A stretch of 64,000 bases of DNA, from positions 122,158-186,157 of the forward strand of contig NZ_LMMU01000010.1 of assembly GCF_001422375.1 (NCBI RefSeq), given 5' to 3'. Shown piece by piece: positions 17,253 through 26,129 of the stretch. Each line of letters opens with the position of its first letter. Position 1 is the first letter of the stretch. This stretch comes from Methylobacterium sp. Leaf99. Lineage in GTDB: Bacteria > Pseudomonadota > Alphaproteobacteria > Rhizobiales > Beijerinckiaceae. The notes beneath the pieces are model-generated. The model had not been told where the DNA came from. It saw only the letters and a program-made list of their open reading frames with translations, and did no database searches. A program made the translations under genes and the position numbers.

Positions 17253-18200
17253 ATGCGTCTGCTCCGCCTCTGGCCCGACGAATCGCATTTCGACTTCATG
17301 CGCTTCCGGCGGTTCACCTTCCCGCTCTCGGCGTTCATGTCGGTCGCCACCGTGATCCTGTTCCTCACGGTCGGCCTCAACTTCGGCATCGACTTCAAGG
17401 GCGGCACCCTCGTCGAGCTCCAGGCCAAATCCGGCACGGCCGATGTCGGGGCCGTGCGCCATACGGCCAACGGGTTCGGCTTCGGCGAGACCGAGGTGCA
17501 GGAGCTCGGCGGCCAGGGCACCATCCTGGTGCGGTTCCCGCTCCAGGCCGGCGAGCAGGGCCAGACGGCGGTGATGCAGAAGGCCCACGCCTCCTTCGAC
17601 GCCGACTACGAGTTCCGCCGCACGGAGACCGTGGGGCCGCGCGTCTCGGGCGAACTCGTCCAGTCCGGCACCATCGGCGTGGTGCTCTCCGTCCTCGCCG
17701 TGCTGTTCTACCTGTGGTTCCGGTTCGAGCGCGAACTCGCCCTCGGGGCGATTGTGGGCACCCTCCACGACATCGTGCTCACCATCGGCATCTTCGTCAT
17801 CACCCGCATCGAGTTCAACATGACCTCGATCGCCGCGATCCTGACCATCGTGGGCTACTCGCTCAACGAAACAGTCGTGGTGTTCGACCGGACCCGCGAG
17901 CTCATGCGCCGCTACAAGACGATCCCCACGGTGGAGCTCCTCAACCTCTCCATCAACTCCACCATGTCGCGCACGGTGATGACGGCGACCTCCGCCTTCC
18001 TGTCCCTGCTCGCCCTGGTGCTGTTCGGCGGCGAGGCGATCAAGGGCTTCGCCATCGTGATGCTGGCCGGCGTCGTCATCTGCACCTACTCGGCGATCTT
18101 CGTCTCGACGCCGGTGCTGATCTACCTCGGCCTCATGCTCTCGGGGGTGAAGGCGCAGGCCGCCCGGCCGGGCGGGCGCGTGCCGCAGGCGGCGGAGTAG
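17253..18200 (+). CDS. secF: Protein translocase subunit SecF
   Basis: The protein has 315 residues with six membrane segments. The family motif GIDFKGGTLVELQ follows the first segment, and the transmembrane motif YSLNETVVVFDRTRELMRRYK is intact. Length and layout are those of a separate, unfused SecF. The C-terminal tail is short and basic. It partners SecD and YajC, and its stop is four bases before the next gene, so all five genes from yajC are probably one transcript. Confidence 0.97.
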   Translation: MRLLRLWPDESHFDFMRFRRFTFPLSAFMSVATVILFLTVGLNFGIDFKGGTLVELQAKSGTADVGAVRHTANGFGFGETEVQELGGQGTILVRFPLQAGEQGQTAVMQKAHASFDADYEFRRTETVGPRVSGELVQSGTIGVVLSVLAVLFYLWFRFERELALGAIVGTLHDIVLTIGIFVITRIEFNMTSIAAILTIVGYSLNETVVVFDRTRELMRRYKTIPTVELLNLSINSTMSRTVMTATSAFLSLLALVLFGGEAIKGFAIVMLAGVVICTYSAIFVSTPVLIYLGLMLSGVKAQAARPGGRVPQAAE

Positions 18201-18203
18201 CGC

Positions 18204-18590
18204 ATGGCAGCCGGCAGCCTCCACGACGGCTACGTTCCCGGCCGCCACATCATCGACGCCTACGGCAATGGCGGCTTCCGCTTCGCCGAGATGTCCCATC
18301 GCGGCTCGATCCTGATCCTGCCGTCGGGCATCCGCGCCTGGGACCCGGTGGAGGCGAAGGCCATCGACCGCAATGCCCTCCGGCCCGTGGTGGCGGAGGG
18401 GGCGGGGATCGAGCTCCTCCTCGTCGGCACCGGCCTCGACATCGCCCCCTTCCCCGACGGCCTGCGGCGCTGGCTCAAGGAGGCCGGCATCGGCCTCGAC
18501 GTGATGCAGACCGGAGCGGCGGCGCGGACCTACAACATCCTCATGGCCGAGAACCGCAAGGTCGCCGCCGCCCTGGTGGCGGTCGCATGA
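18204..18590 (+). CDS. Mth938/NDUFAF3-like domain protein
   Basis: The product has 128 residues with no signal peptide. It matches the Mth938-like (DUF498) fold: IDAYGNGGFRFAEMSHRGSI, LPSGIRAWDP, LLVGTG, and the ending GAAARTYNILMAENRKVAAAL. In mitochondria the homologue NDUFAF3 helps assemble complex I, and its gene neighbourhood with secDF in alphaproteobacteria is known. It starts three bases after secF and overlaps the next gene by ATGA. The bacterial role is unproven. Confidence 0.88.
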   Translation: MAAGSLHDGYVPGRHIIDAYGNGGFRFAEMSHRGSILILPSGIRAWDPVEAKAIDRNALRPVVAEGAGIELLLVGTGLDIAPFPDGLRRWLKEAGIGLDVMQTGAAARTYNILMAENRKVAAALVAVA

Positions 18591-19468
18591 CCGACACGGA
18601 CACCCGCCCCGGCACGGCCGGCGGCCTCGCCTTCGCGTTCGGGCATTGCGAGGCCCTGGTGAAGGCGGGCGACCCCGACCGCTACTTCGCCACCCTGTTC
18701 GCCCCGGCGGCGTTCCGGCCGCACCTGTTCGCCCTCGTCGCCTTCAGCCTCACCATCGCCCGCACCCGCGAGGCCGCGTCCAACCCCATGGCCGGCGAGA
18801 TCCGCCTGCAATGGTGGCGCGACGCCCTCCAGGGCGAGGCCCGCGGCGACGTGAAGGCCAACCCCGTGGCCGCCGCCCTCGACGACGCCATCGTCAAGCG
18901 CAAGCTCGGGCGCCAGCCCTTCGTCGACCTCATCGATGCCCGGGTCTTCGACCTCTACGACGACCCGATGCCCCGGGTGAACGACCTCGAGGGCTATTGC
19001 GGCGAGACCGCCTCGGCCCTCATCCGCCTCGGCGGCCTCGTTCTGTGCGACGGGGCCGAGCCCGGCGGCGCGGCGGCGGCCGGCCATGCCGGCGTCGCCT
19101 ACGGCATCACCGGCCTGCTGCGGTCCCTGCCATGGCATGCCCGCGGCGGGCAGGTCTATCTCCCGGCCGACATCCTCAAGACCTACGGCGTCACCCGCGA
19201 GGACGTGGTGACGGGCCGCGGCGGCCCCGGCCTCGTGCGCGCCTGCGCCGACCTCCGGGCCCTGGCCCGCCGCCACCTCAAGGCCTACGAGGCCGCCCGC
19301 AGCACCATCGCCCCGGCGGCGCGGGCCGCCTTCCTGCCCGTCGCGTTGGTCGAGCCCTACCTCGCCGCCATGGAACGGCCGGGCTACGACCCGCTCAACA
19401 CCCTGATCGAAATCCCGCGCTGGCGAAGGTTGTGGCGGTTGTGGCGGGCGTCGCGGGGGGCGGCCTGA
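18587..19468 (+). CDS. Squalene/phytoene synthase-fold protein, NDUFAF6-like
   Basis: The protein has 293 residues. It has the trans-isoprenyl diphosphate synthase head-to-head fold pattern (IRLQWWRDALQG, YCGETASALIRLGG, GITGLLRSLPWHARGGQVYLP), but where true squalene and phytoene synthases carry the first Asp-rich motif it reads FSLTIARTREAA, with no DxxxD. It therefore looks non-catalytic and like NDUFAF6, a complex I assembly factor in mitochondria. It overlaps the NDUFAF3-like gene by four bases. Some databases would call it a phytoene synthase; no carotenoid or hopanoid genes are nearby. Confidence 0.82.
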   Translation: MTDTDTRPGTAGGLAFAFGHCEALVKAGDPDRYFATLFAPAAFRPHLFALVAFSLTIARTREAASNPMAGEIRLQWWRDALQGEARGDVKANPVAAALDDAIVKRKLGRQPFVDLIDARVFDLYDDPMPRVNDLEGYCGETASALIRLGGLVLCDGAEPGGAAAAGHAGVAYGITGLLRSLPWHARGGQVYLPADILKTYGVTREDVVTGRGGPGLVRACADLRALARRHLKAYEAARSTIAPAARAAFLPVALVEPYLAAMERPGYDPLNTLIEIPRWRRLWRLWRASRGAA

Positions 19469-19954
19469 AGAATCCCGGTCGCCGCGGCCCTACGGGGCCG
19501 GGTGTGGCAGCGCGCCTCCGTACCGTCTCCCGATCGCGACAGACCGAGCGGTCGCGACCGGCTTCGTCGCCCTCCGGGCCGGGCGATCCCCGATGAGGGT
19601 CGCGGTCTGAAACCGCCGCAGAAATCCGCTGCCGAAGCGGCGGAGTCCCCGCTGCGCATCCCTTCGCCCCTCGGCGATCGGCATGAGCCCCCGAACGGAT
19701 CGAACGAAACCGGATGAGACGATCGCCCGACCTGCGCCCGCTCGGCGCCGGGGAGGGACACCGGTCGCCCTCCGGCGACTCTCTTTTGGTGCGCAATTTT
19801 CGCATTTTGGTTGAGTCTGGATGCAAAATAAACATCGTATTAAGTGGCCATCGGCGATTGTGACGTCCGTTGATCCGATTGGGTAGAACAGACCAAGACA
19901 TCGTGTCGGTCTGTTGCCGCGTTGCCTGTCGGATATCCATGAAGGCAGGTTCAG
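19469..19954. other. Intergenic region upstream of a chemoreceptor gene
   Basis: About 486 bases. The first 300 are GC-rich without recognisable features, apart from a run around GGTCGCGACCG (about 19551). From about 19785 to 19950 the sequence is AT-richer and probably holds the chemoreceptor promoter. No repeat or RNA gene was recognised. Confidence 0.4.
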
Positions 19955-21439
19955 ATGTTCTTCAGCAAGATGGACAACGCGAAAACGGATGCGGCGGCGA
20001 AGATCGCCGCCATCGAGCGATCACAGGGCGTGATCGAATTCGATCTCGACGGCACCGTCCTTCGCGCCAACGAAAACTTCCTGGCCGTGCTCGGCTACGG
20101 TCCGGACGAGGTCGAGGGCCGGCATCACAGCCTGTTCGTCGCGCCCGAGGTCCGGGACAGCCCGGCCTATGCCGCGTTCTGGGAGAAGCTCCGGGGCGGC
20201 GCGTTCCAGGCCGGGCAGTTCGGACGCATCGGCAAGGGCGGGCGCAAGGTCTGGATCGAGGCGTCCTACAACCCCATGCTCGATGCCCGGGGCCGGCCCT
20301 ACAAGATCGTCAAGTTCGCCACCGACATCACCGACCGGACGGCACGGGACGCGGATCGGCAGGGGCAGATCGAGGCCATCGACAAGGCGCAGGCGGTCAT
20401 CGCCTTCGACCTCGACGGCCGGGTGACGGAGGCCAACGCGAACTTCCTCGCCGTCGTCGGCTACACCCTGGAGGAGATCGCCGGGCAGCACCACAGCCTG
20501 TTCGTCGAGCCCGCCCTGCGCGACAGCCCCGCCTACGCCGCCTTCTGGGCCGGCCTGCGCCGGGGCGAGCACCAGACCGGACAGTTCAAGCGCCTCGGCA
20601 AGGGCGGGCGCGCCGTCTGGATCGAGGCGTCCTACAACCCGATCCTCGATGCCAACGGCCAGCCGACCCGGGTCGTGAAGTTCGCCACCGACATCACCGC
20701 GCAGGTCGCGCTCCTGGCCGACCTCGAACGGCTCATCGAGCGGAATTTCGGCGCCATCGACCAGGCCGTCCTGCGCTCGTCCGAGGAGTCGCGCGCCGCG
20801 TCCCAGGCCGCCGGCACCACCGCGGGCAACGTGCAGACCATGGCGGCGGCGGCCGAGGAACTCGCCGCCTCCGTCGAGGAGATCGCCCACAGCATGAGCA
20901 AGGCCCGGACGGCGACGGACGCGGCCCGCGCCCAGGTCGACGCGGCCGGCACCCTGACCCAGCGCCTGACGACGGCGGCGACGGCCATGACCGGCATCGT
21001 GGCCCTGATCCAGACCATCGCCAGTCAGATCAACCTGCTGGCGCTGAACGCCACCATCGAGGCGGCCCGGGCCGGTGAGGCCGGGCGGGGCTTCGCCGTG
21101 GTGGCGCAGGAGGTCAAGAACCTCGCGGCCCAGGCCGCCCGGGCCACGGACCAGATCGCCCGGGAGATCGACAGCGTGCAGGCCGCCTCCGACGAGGTGG
21201 TCGGCGCCCTCGGCACGATCCAGGGCTCGGTGGGGACCATGCGGGACTACGTCGTGAGCACGTCCGCCGCCGTCGAGGAGCAAAGCGTGGTGACCCGCGA
21301 GATGTCGTCGAGCATGCAGGAGGCGGCCGACGCCGTCCGCGCCATCTCGCGGAACGTCACGACCATCGCGGCCTCGATCGGCGACGTCTCGCGCGCCGTG
21401 GACACGACGAAGGCGGCCGCCCGCGTCCTGGCCCGGTGA
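19955..21439 (+). CDS. Soluble methyl-accepting chemotaxis protein with two PAS domains
   Basis: The protein has 494 residues and no membrane segment. Two PAS domains lie at about 20-127 and 140-248. They are so alike (shared LDG, NFLAV, HHSLFV, RDSPAYAAFW, KGGR-VWIEASYNP and VKFATDIT blocks) that they look like a recent internal duplication. A signalling domain follows, with the hairpin tip IASQINLLALNATIEAARAGEAGRGFAVVAQEVKNLA as its conserved block in two halves. It would be a cytoplasmic receptor sensing redox state or a bound cofactor. An AAGGCAGG sequence lies upstream of ATG 19955. It converges on the next receptor across a repeat. Confidence 0.9.
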   Translation: MFFSKMDNAKTDAAAKIAAIERSQGVIEFDLDGTVLRANENFLAVLGYGPDEVEGRHHSLFVAPEVRDSPAYAAFWEKLRGGAFQAGQFGRIGKGGRKVWIEASYNPMLDARGRPYKIVKFATDITDRTARDADRQGQIEAIDKAQAVIAFDLDGRVTEANANFLAVVGYTLEEIAGQHHSLFVEPALRDSPAYAAFWAGLRRGEHQTGQFKRLGKGGRAVWIEASYNPILDANGQPTRVVKFATDITAQVALLADLERLIERNFGAIDQAVLRSSEESRAASQAAGTTAGNVQTMAAAAEELAASVEEIAHSMSKARTATDAARAQVDAAGTLTQRLTTAATAMTGIVALIQTIASQINLLALNATIEAARAGEAGRGFAVVAQEVKNLAAQAARATDQIAREIDSVQAASDEVVGALGTIQGSVGTMRDYVVSTSAAVEEQSVVTREMSSSMQEAADAVRAISRNVTTIAASIGDVSRAVDTTKAAARVLAR

Positions 21440-21783
21440 GGCGGGCGGCGCCCTCTAAAGGAGAGGGACCCGCGCTTTACCCCCGTGGCGCGGTGACGGG
21501 CTGACCGGCCGAGCCGATGGGCCGGAGAATCGTATCGTACCGTCGCCGTCCAAGCAGTTCGGTTGAACCGGCCGATCGCTGCAAGATGCGGTGAGGCACG
21601 GGTCCCCTCTCCTGGAAGGAGAGGGACAGGGTGAGGTGTGTGGATTCTCCGGAGAGTCCACGACCCTCACCCCAACCCTCTCCCAAACAGGAGAGGGGAA
21701 AACCCATCTGCGATCGCCCTGCCTGGAAGGAGAGGGAGCGGGGAGCGACCCCTCGATCCGAAGTGATCCGAGCCAAATCCGTC
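21440..21783. other. Intergenic region between convergent chemoreceptor genes
   Basis: About 344 bases. It starts with a partial repeat end (CTCTAAAGGAGAGGG, about 21452-21467) and contains the full repeat at 21604-21698 plus the CATCTGCGATCGCCCTG word. No gene is supported. Confidence 0.6.
21604..21698. repeat. Hairpin-forming interspersed repeat, copy 3
   Basis: Starts CCCCTCTCCTGGAAGGAGAG, has the GGGACAGGGTGAGGTGTG left arm, a loop with GATTCTCCGGAGAGTCCACG, and the CCCTCACCCCAACCCTCTCC right arm ending AACAGGAGAGGGG. It is followed at about 21702-21738 by the CATCTGCGATCGCCCTG word and another GGAAGGAGAGGGAGC end. It lies between two convergent genes and could act as a two-way terminator. 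Confidence 0.82.
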
Positions 21784-23445
21784 TCAGGCGGCCCGGACGT
21801 TGCCGAGGAACTGCTCGATCTCCGCGTGCAGGGTCCGCGACTGGCCGGCCAGGGCGTCGGCGGCCGTGGCCACGGCCGCGGCGACGGTGCCGGCGCCCTC
21901 CGCCGCCCGGGCGACCTCGGCGATGTCGGCGGTGACCCGGTCGGTCCCGGCCGAGGCCTCGGACATGCGGCGCACGATCTCCCGCGTCGTGGCGCCCTGC
22001 TCGGCGATGGCGCCGGCGATGCCCGTCGTCACCCCGCTCATGGCGTGGATCTGCTGCGTGATGTCGGCGATGGCCCCGGCCGCCCCGCCCGTCGCCGCCT
22101 GGATCGCCGCGATCTGACGGCCGATCTCCTCGGTGGCCCGCGCCGTCTGCGAGGCCAGTTCCTTGACCTCGGCGGCGACGACGGCGAACCCCCGGCCGGC
22201 CTCGCCGGCCCGCGCCGCCTCGATGGTGGCGTTCAGCGCCAGGAGGTTGGTCTGGCCCGCGATGGTCGAGACCAGGCCGACCACGTCGCCGATCCGGGTC
22301 GCGGCCTGGGACAGGGCCGCCATGGTCTCCCCCGTGCGGGAGGCGGCGTCGACGGCCGTCGACGACATCCCGGACGCCTGCGCCGCCCGCCGGCCGATCT
22401 CCCCCACCGTCGCGCCGAGGTCGTCGGCCGCCGCCGCCACGGCGGTGACGTTGCCGGCCGTCAGCTGCGCGGCGCTCGCCGCGCTGGTGGAGCGCTGCGC
22501 CGTGCCCGCCACGGCCTGCCGCAGGGTGCCGGACGCGCCCTGCAGGCCGGTCACCGCCTCGGCCACGTGGGCGACGATCCCGCCGACGGAGCGCTCGAAC
22601 CGGTCGGCGAGGTCGCGCAGGAGGGCGCGCCGGGCCTGTTCCTCCCGCAGGCGCGCGGCCTCGGTGGTCTCGAGCCGGCGCGCCGCCTCCGCCAGGGACA
22701 TGTCGCGGATCGCCACCACGGCCCGGGCGATGGCGCCGATCTCGTCGCGGCGGGTCGCGGCGGCGAGGTCGACGTTCGTGTCCCCGCCGGCGAGGCGGGC
22801 GGCGTCGGCGGTCAGCCGCACCAGGGGCCGCGCCAGGGTTCCGGCGAGCCACCAGGCCGTGCCCGCCCCGGCGAGGACCATGCCGGCCCCGAGGCCGAGC
22901 ATCGCCCACAGCTTCCGGGCCGTCGCCGCGCGGGTCGCCGCGATCCCGGCCCGGGCATCCTCGGCGGCGAGGGCCACGGCCTCGTCGAAGCGGCTCCGCA
23001 GGCGCCGGCCCTGCTGGGTCATGCGCTCCAGGGTCGGGACCTCCCGGGCCGCCCGGAGGCCGAGGAGGATCTCCGCGTCCCCGCGCCACCGCCCCGCCTC
23101 CGTCTCGGCGCTGCGGGACAGGGCCCGCATCCGCTCGGACAGGGCGGCGTCCGTCAGGCGCCCGAGCAGGGCCGTCAGACCGTCGCCCGCCGCGCGGAAC
23201 TCGGCGGCGATGGGCGCCATGTCGAGGAGGTCGGTCATGGCGCTCACCCGCGCCACCAGATCCTCCATGCGGCGGAACCGGTCGCGGGCCGCCCGGCTCG
23301 CCTCGTTGGCCTCGGTGGTGCGCTCGGCGAGGCTGGCGAGGTCGCCCACGGCGCCGAGGCCGATGAGGCCGGTGGCGCCGGACAGGAGGCCCGCCAGGAC
23401 CATGAAGCCGAGGAGCGGAAGCAGGATCGTGGAGCGGATCGACAT
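21784..23445 (-). CDS. Membrane methyl-accepting chemotaxis protein
   Basis: The protein has 553 residues. A first membrane segment (about 7-30) is followed by a helical periplasmic domain, a second membrane segment near 182-204 and a HAMP domain (RPLVRLTADAARLAGGD). A long signalling coiled coil then carries the hairpin motif IAGQTNLLALNATIEAARAGEAGRGFAVVAAEVKELA in conserved form. The periplasmic part is a four-helix type without a recognised ligand pocket. It lies 68 bases downstream of a di-haem peroxidase gene on the same strand, so the two may be cotranscribed. Confidence 0.9.
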   Translation of the reverse strand: MSIRSTILLPLLGFMVLAGLLSGATGLIGLGAVGDLASLAERTTEANEASRAARDRFRRMEDLVARVSAMTDLLDMAPIAAEFRAAGDGLTALLGRLTDAALSERMRALSRSAETEAGRWRGDAEILLGLRAAREVPTLERMTQQGRRLRSRFDEAVALAAEDARAGIAATRAATARKLWAMLGLGAGMVLAGAGTAWWLAGTLARPLVRLTADAARLAGGDTNVDLAAATRRDEIGAIARAVVAIRDMSLAEAARRLETTEAARLREEQARRALLRDLADRFERSVGGIVAHVAEAVTGLQGASGTLRQAVAGTAQRSTSAASAAQLTAGNVTAVAAAADDLGATVGEIGRRAAQASGMSSTAVDAASRTGETMAALSQAATRIGDVVGLVSTIAGQTNLLALNATIEAARAGEAGRGFAVVAAEVKELASQTARATEEIGRQIAAIQAATGGAAGAIADITQQIHAMSGVTTGIAGAIAEQGATTREIVRRMSEASAGTDRVTADIAEVARAAEGAGTVAAAVATAADALAGQSRTLHAEIEQFLGNVRAA

Positions 23446-23488
23446 GGTGGGGGCGCGGTCCCGTCTCGGAATCAGGTCGGGGGAGTCT

Positions 23489-24514
23489 TCAGTTCGGCAG
23501 GTTCGGCAGGGCGGTCTGGGTCTGCTCCGCCGTCAGGGAGCGCAGGAAGGCGATGAGGTCCGCGCGCTCCTCGGGGCGGAGGCTGAGGGGCCGCATCAGC
23601 GGCGATTTCGAGGGCCGCGCCAGGCCGCCGCCCTCGTAGAAGGCGACGATCTCCTCGAGGTTGGCGAACTGGCCGGCATGGCCGAAGGGGGCGCGGTAGG
23701 TCAGGTTGCGCAGGCCCGGCGTCTTGAAGGCGTGCTTCGCCAGGGGCGCATCGGGCTCGAAGGCGGCGCGGCCGGGGTCCTTCGTCGGGAGGCCGAGGTC
23801 GTGGAACCGGTTGTCGGTGAAGTTCCACCCCGTGTGGCAGGCCGCGCAGCCGCCCTTGCCGGTGAACACCGCAAAACCCCGCTGGGCCGCGGGCGAGATC
23901 GCCGCGGCGTCGCCCTCGACCCAGCGGTCGAACGGCGCCCAGCCCGACACCACCGTCCGCTCGTAGGTGGCGATGGCGGTCAGGATGGTGTCCTGGGTGA
24001 CGCCATCCTTGGGAAACAGCCGGCCGAACCACGCCGCGTAGTCCGGCGTGCCCTTGAGGCGGGCGATGATCTCGGGGAACTTGCCGTCCATCTCGGCATC
24101 GGCCGTGATCGGCCCCATGGCCTGGGTCTCGAGGTCGGGGGCGCGCCCGTCCCAGAACAGGATCGGAATCCAGGCGGCGTTCAGCACCGTCGGGGCTTTT
24201 CGCGCGAGGGGCTTGTTCGTCGCCCCGATGGCGCCGGGCACCGGGACCTCGAAGCCGAAGGACGGGTTGTGGCAGCTGGCGCAGCTGAGGTTCTGCTTGC
24301 CGCTCAGTCGCGGATCGAAGAACAGCATCTTGCCCAGCGTCGCCACCTGCGGTGAGAACGGCGCGGTCTCGGGGAACGGAATCGCCGACGGCCGCCGATA
24401 CTGGGCCTTGAGGGCGTCGAGGTCATGGGCGCCGGCGCGGACGAGGCCGAGGGAAAGGAAGCCGACCGCGAACAACACGGCTCTCTGCACCAACGACATG
24501 CCGGGTTCCTGCAT
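23489..24514 (-). CDS. Di-haem cytochrome c peroxidase family protein (MauG/CcpA type)
   Basis: The protein has 341 residues and a signal peptide (hydrophobic about 10-27), so it acts in the periplasm. Two haem c sites are visible, CASCH at 78-82 and CAACH at 223-227. The surrounding RLSGKQNLSCASCHNP and GKGGCAACHTGWNFTDNRFHDLG are typical of bacterial cytochrome c peroxidases, which reduce hydrogen peroxide with electrons from small cytochromes. The ATG at 24514 has GGAGG at perfect spacing and overrides a longer frame. A chemoreceptor gene follows on the same strand. A MauG-like role cannot be excluded. Confidence 0.9.
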   Translation of the reverse strand: MQEPGMSLVQRAVLFAVGFLSLGLVRAGAHDLDALKAQYRRPSAIPFPETAPFSPQVATLGKMLFFDPRLSGKQNLSCASCHNPSFGFEVPVPGAIGATNKPLARKAPTVLNAAWIPILFWDGRAPDLETQAMGPITADAEMDGKFPEIIARLKGTPDYAAWFGRLFPKDGVTQDTILTAIATYERTVVSGWAPFDRWVEGDAAAISPAAQRGFAVFTGKGGCAACHTGWNFTDNRFHDLGLPTKDPGRAAFEPDAPLAKHAFKTPGLRNLTYRAPFGHAGQFANLEEIVAFYEGGGLARPSKSPLMRPLSLRPEERADLIAFLRSLTAEQTQTALPNLPN

Positions 24515-24926
24515 AAGACCTCCGATCGACACATCGGAAGCGCGATTACTTCATACCTTCACCCATACGGAGCGATATTTTAAGGAAACGTGAAGCAAAG
24601 ACTCGATGAATTCGAGTTTGTATTGATGGTTCATGGCAAGACTAGAAGTAATGCTCGTGAGAACTCGGATCGGCGGCGCTGGTTTTTGGTTTGGACCGGA
24701 TGGGTGGCCGCCGATGCGGTGGTTTGTCGAGGGCAGCATTCGCCCGGCATGAGGTTTCGCCAATCCTGTCGTCTGTCTTCGAAGTCATCCGCGTCGCCGG
24801 GGATTGCACGAGCCGGCGCACCGAAATCGGTGCGTCCAGGGCGGCGGTCCGGTCCGCGAACGCGAAAAGGGCGGCCCCGAAGGAGCCGCCCCGTATCCGT
24901 CACCCGTTCGCTGCGCAGTCCCGGCT
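24515..24926. other. Intergenic region between the catalase and peroxidase genes
   Basis: About 412 bases. From about 24540 to 24690 it is AT-rich and likely carries the peroxidase promoter. The far end holds the catalase terminator. Short open frames here show no family resemblance. Confidence 0.45.
24865..24892 (-). terminator. Rho-independent terminator after the manganese catalase gene
   Basis: On the minus strand, GGGCGGC pairs with GCCGCCC around a nine-base loop and is followed by TTTT. It sits about 35 bases past the catalase stop. Confidence 0.75.
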
Positions 24927-25850
24927 TCAGCGTGCCTTGAGCGTCAGCTTCTTGGCGATCTCGAACATCTCCTCGGGGGCGTAATCCGGGGTGAAGGCGG
25001 AGGGCACGCCCGTGAGCTGGTGGATCTTGCCGCCGTCGGGCATGCCCTCGACCACGGAGAGTTCGCCCGGGGGATCGCCCGGCAGGGCCATCTCGCCGTC
25101 GCCCCAGATGCCGGCCATCTCCTTGTAGTCGTTCGGGCTGAAGGTATAGAGCCGGCGGTGCGAGCCCTCCTGCAGGTACTTCTGACACTCGGGGATCTTG
25201 TCGAGGTTGATGTTCGGGGTCGGCAGGAATTTTTCCAGCTCGACGCCGGTGATCTTCTTGAGCGCCAGGGCGTAGGCGTGGGCGTGGACCGAGCCGCGCA
25301 CGAGCAGGTAGCCGCAGACCTCGCGGCCCGTCGGGTCGGTGAGGGTCTCGTAGACCCGGAGCTTGTGCAGGCGGGCGCCGCATTCGAGGTGGAAGTTGTG
25401 CAGCAGGTCGACCACCACGTTGCCCGTGGTGGTGATGAAATCGTTGTTCCACGAGGCGCCGTTGGAATTGACGGGCGTCACGCCGCCGCCGTTCGACAGG
25501 AACGCCGCCGCGAGGCGGATGTCCTTCATGTCCTCGAACGGCGCGCCCGAGATGTCGCCGCCGTCGCCCTTATCGCCGTCGTTGTCGGGGCCGTTGTTGA
25601 GCATGGCGACGCCGTTGCTCACGAGCTCGACGTGGCCGAGCTCCTCAGCCGTGATGGCGGCCACCAGGCTATAGAACGGGCGCAGCTTCGACTTGCTGCG
25701 GAAGTTGAAGCTCTGGAACATGTAGTTGCCCAGGGTCGACATCTCGCCGTACTTGCCGCCCAGCAGTTCCTGCAGGGCCGCGGCCGCGTTGGGATCTTTC
25801 CGCTTCGGCGCGGGAAGCTCGGCTTGGAGTTTGTCGACGCGCATGAACAT
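24927..25850 (-). CDS. Manganese catalase
   Basis: The protein has 307 residues and no signal peptide. The di-manganese ligands expected for the family are present: E36 in KYGEMSTL, E70 and H73 in AEELGHVE, E156 in HLECGARLHKL and H189 in RGSVHAHAYA. It breaks down hydrogen peroxide without haem. The C-terminal part contains the usual extended segment that embraces a neighbour subunit. The Asp/Gly-rich stretch near 85-100 (NNGPDNDGDKGDGGD) is longer and more acidic than I expect and may be a metal-binding loop. A terminator follows, so it is probably transcribed alone. Confidence 0.93.
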   Translation of the reverse strand: MFMRVDKLQAELPAPKRKDPNAAAALQELLGGKYGEMSTLGNYMFQSFNFRSKSKLRPFYSLVAAITAEELGHVELVSNGVAMLNNGPDNDGDKGDGGDISGAPFEDMKDIRLAAAFLSNGGGVTPVNSNGASWNNDFITTTGNVVVDLLHNFHLECGARLHKLRVYETLTDPTGREVCGYLLVRGSVHAHAYALALKKITGVELEKFLPTPNINLDKIPECQKYLQEGSHRRLYTFSPNDYKEMAGIWGDGEMALPGDPPGELSVVEGMPDGGKIHQLTGVPSAFTPDYAPEEMFEIAKKLTLKAR

Positions 25851-26049
25851 GGGTTGGTCTCCGGTCGGGCTGGAAGGCGTCTCGGGGGAACCGGGCCTGC
25901 CCGGTCCTGTTCCGCCCTTGCGCCATGATCACGCAGGACCGGCCACGCTTGGAACCTTCCCGCCGGGGCAGGCGAAGCGGCGGTCCCGCCCCCGGCCCGG
26001 GCCGGGGTGTCCCGCCCGCAACTGCCTCTGAATACATCATTAACCCGCG

Positions 26050-26078
26050 TTGAGCCGGGTCCGGGCGTCTGCTAGCAA
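26050..26078 (+). promoter_or_regulatory. Candidate promoter of the lactate permease gene
   Basis: TTGAGC and TAGCAA are spaced by 17 bases, ending 51 bases before the start codon. The -35 match is good and the -10 moderate. Confidence 0.35.
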
Positions 26079-26129
26079 CGTCGGCAACACCCCGGCGGGA
26101 GATCGGGGTCGCCTTGGGAGGACGCAGCC

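Noticed and set aside
15528..18299. Very long open frame (over 900 codons) on the minus strand across secD and secF
   Set aside because: It is the antisense shadow of SecD/SecF in high-GC DNA: the product is His/Glu/Gly-rich without domains, while the plus strand codes clear family proteins.
18587..19468. Phytoene or squalene synthase
   Set aside because: The first Asp-rich motif is absent and no carotenoid or hopanoid genes are near; the NDUFAF6-like reading fits the neighbours better.
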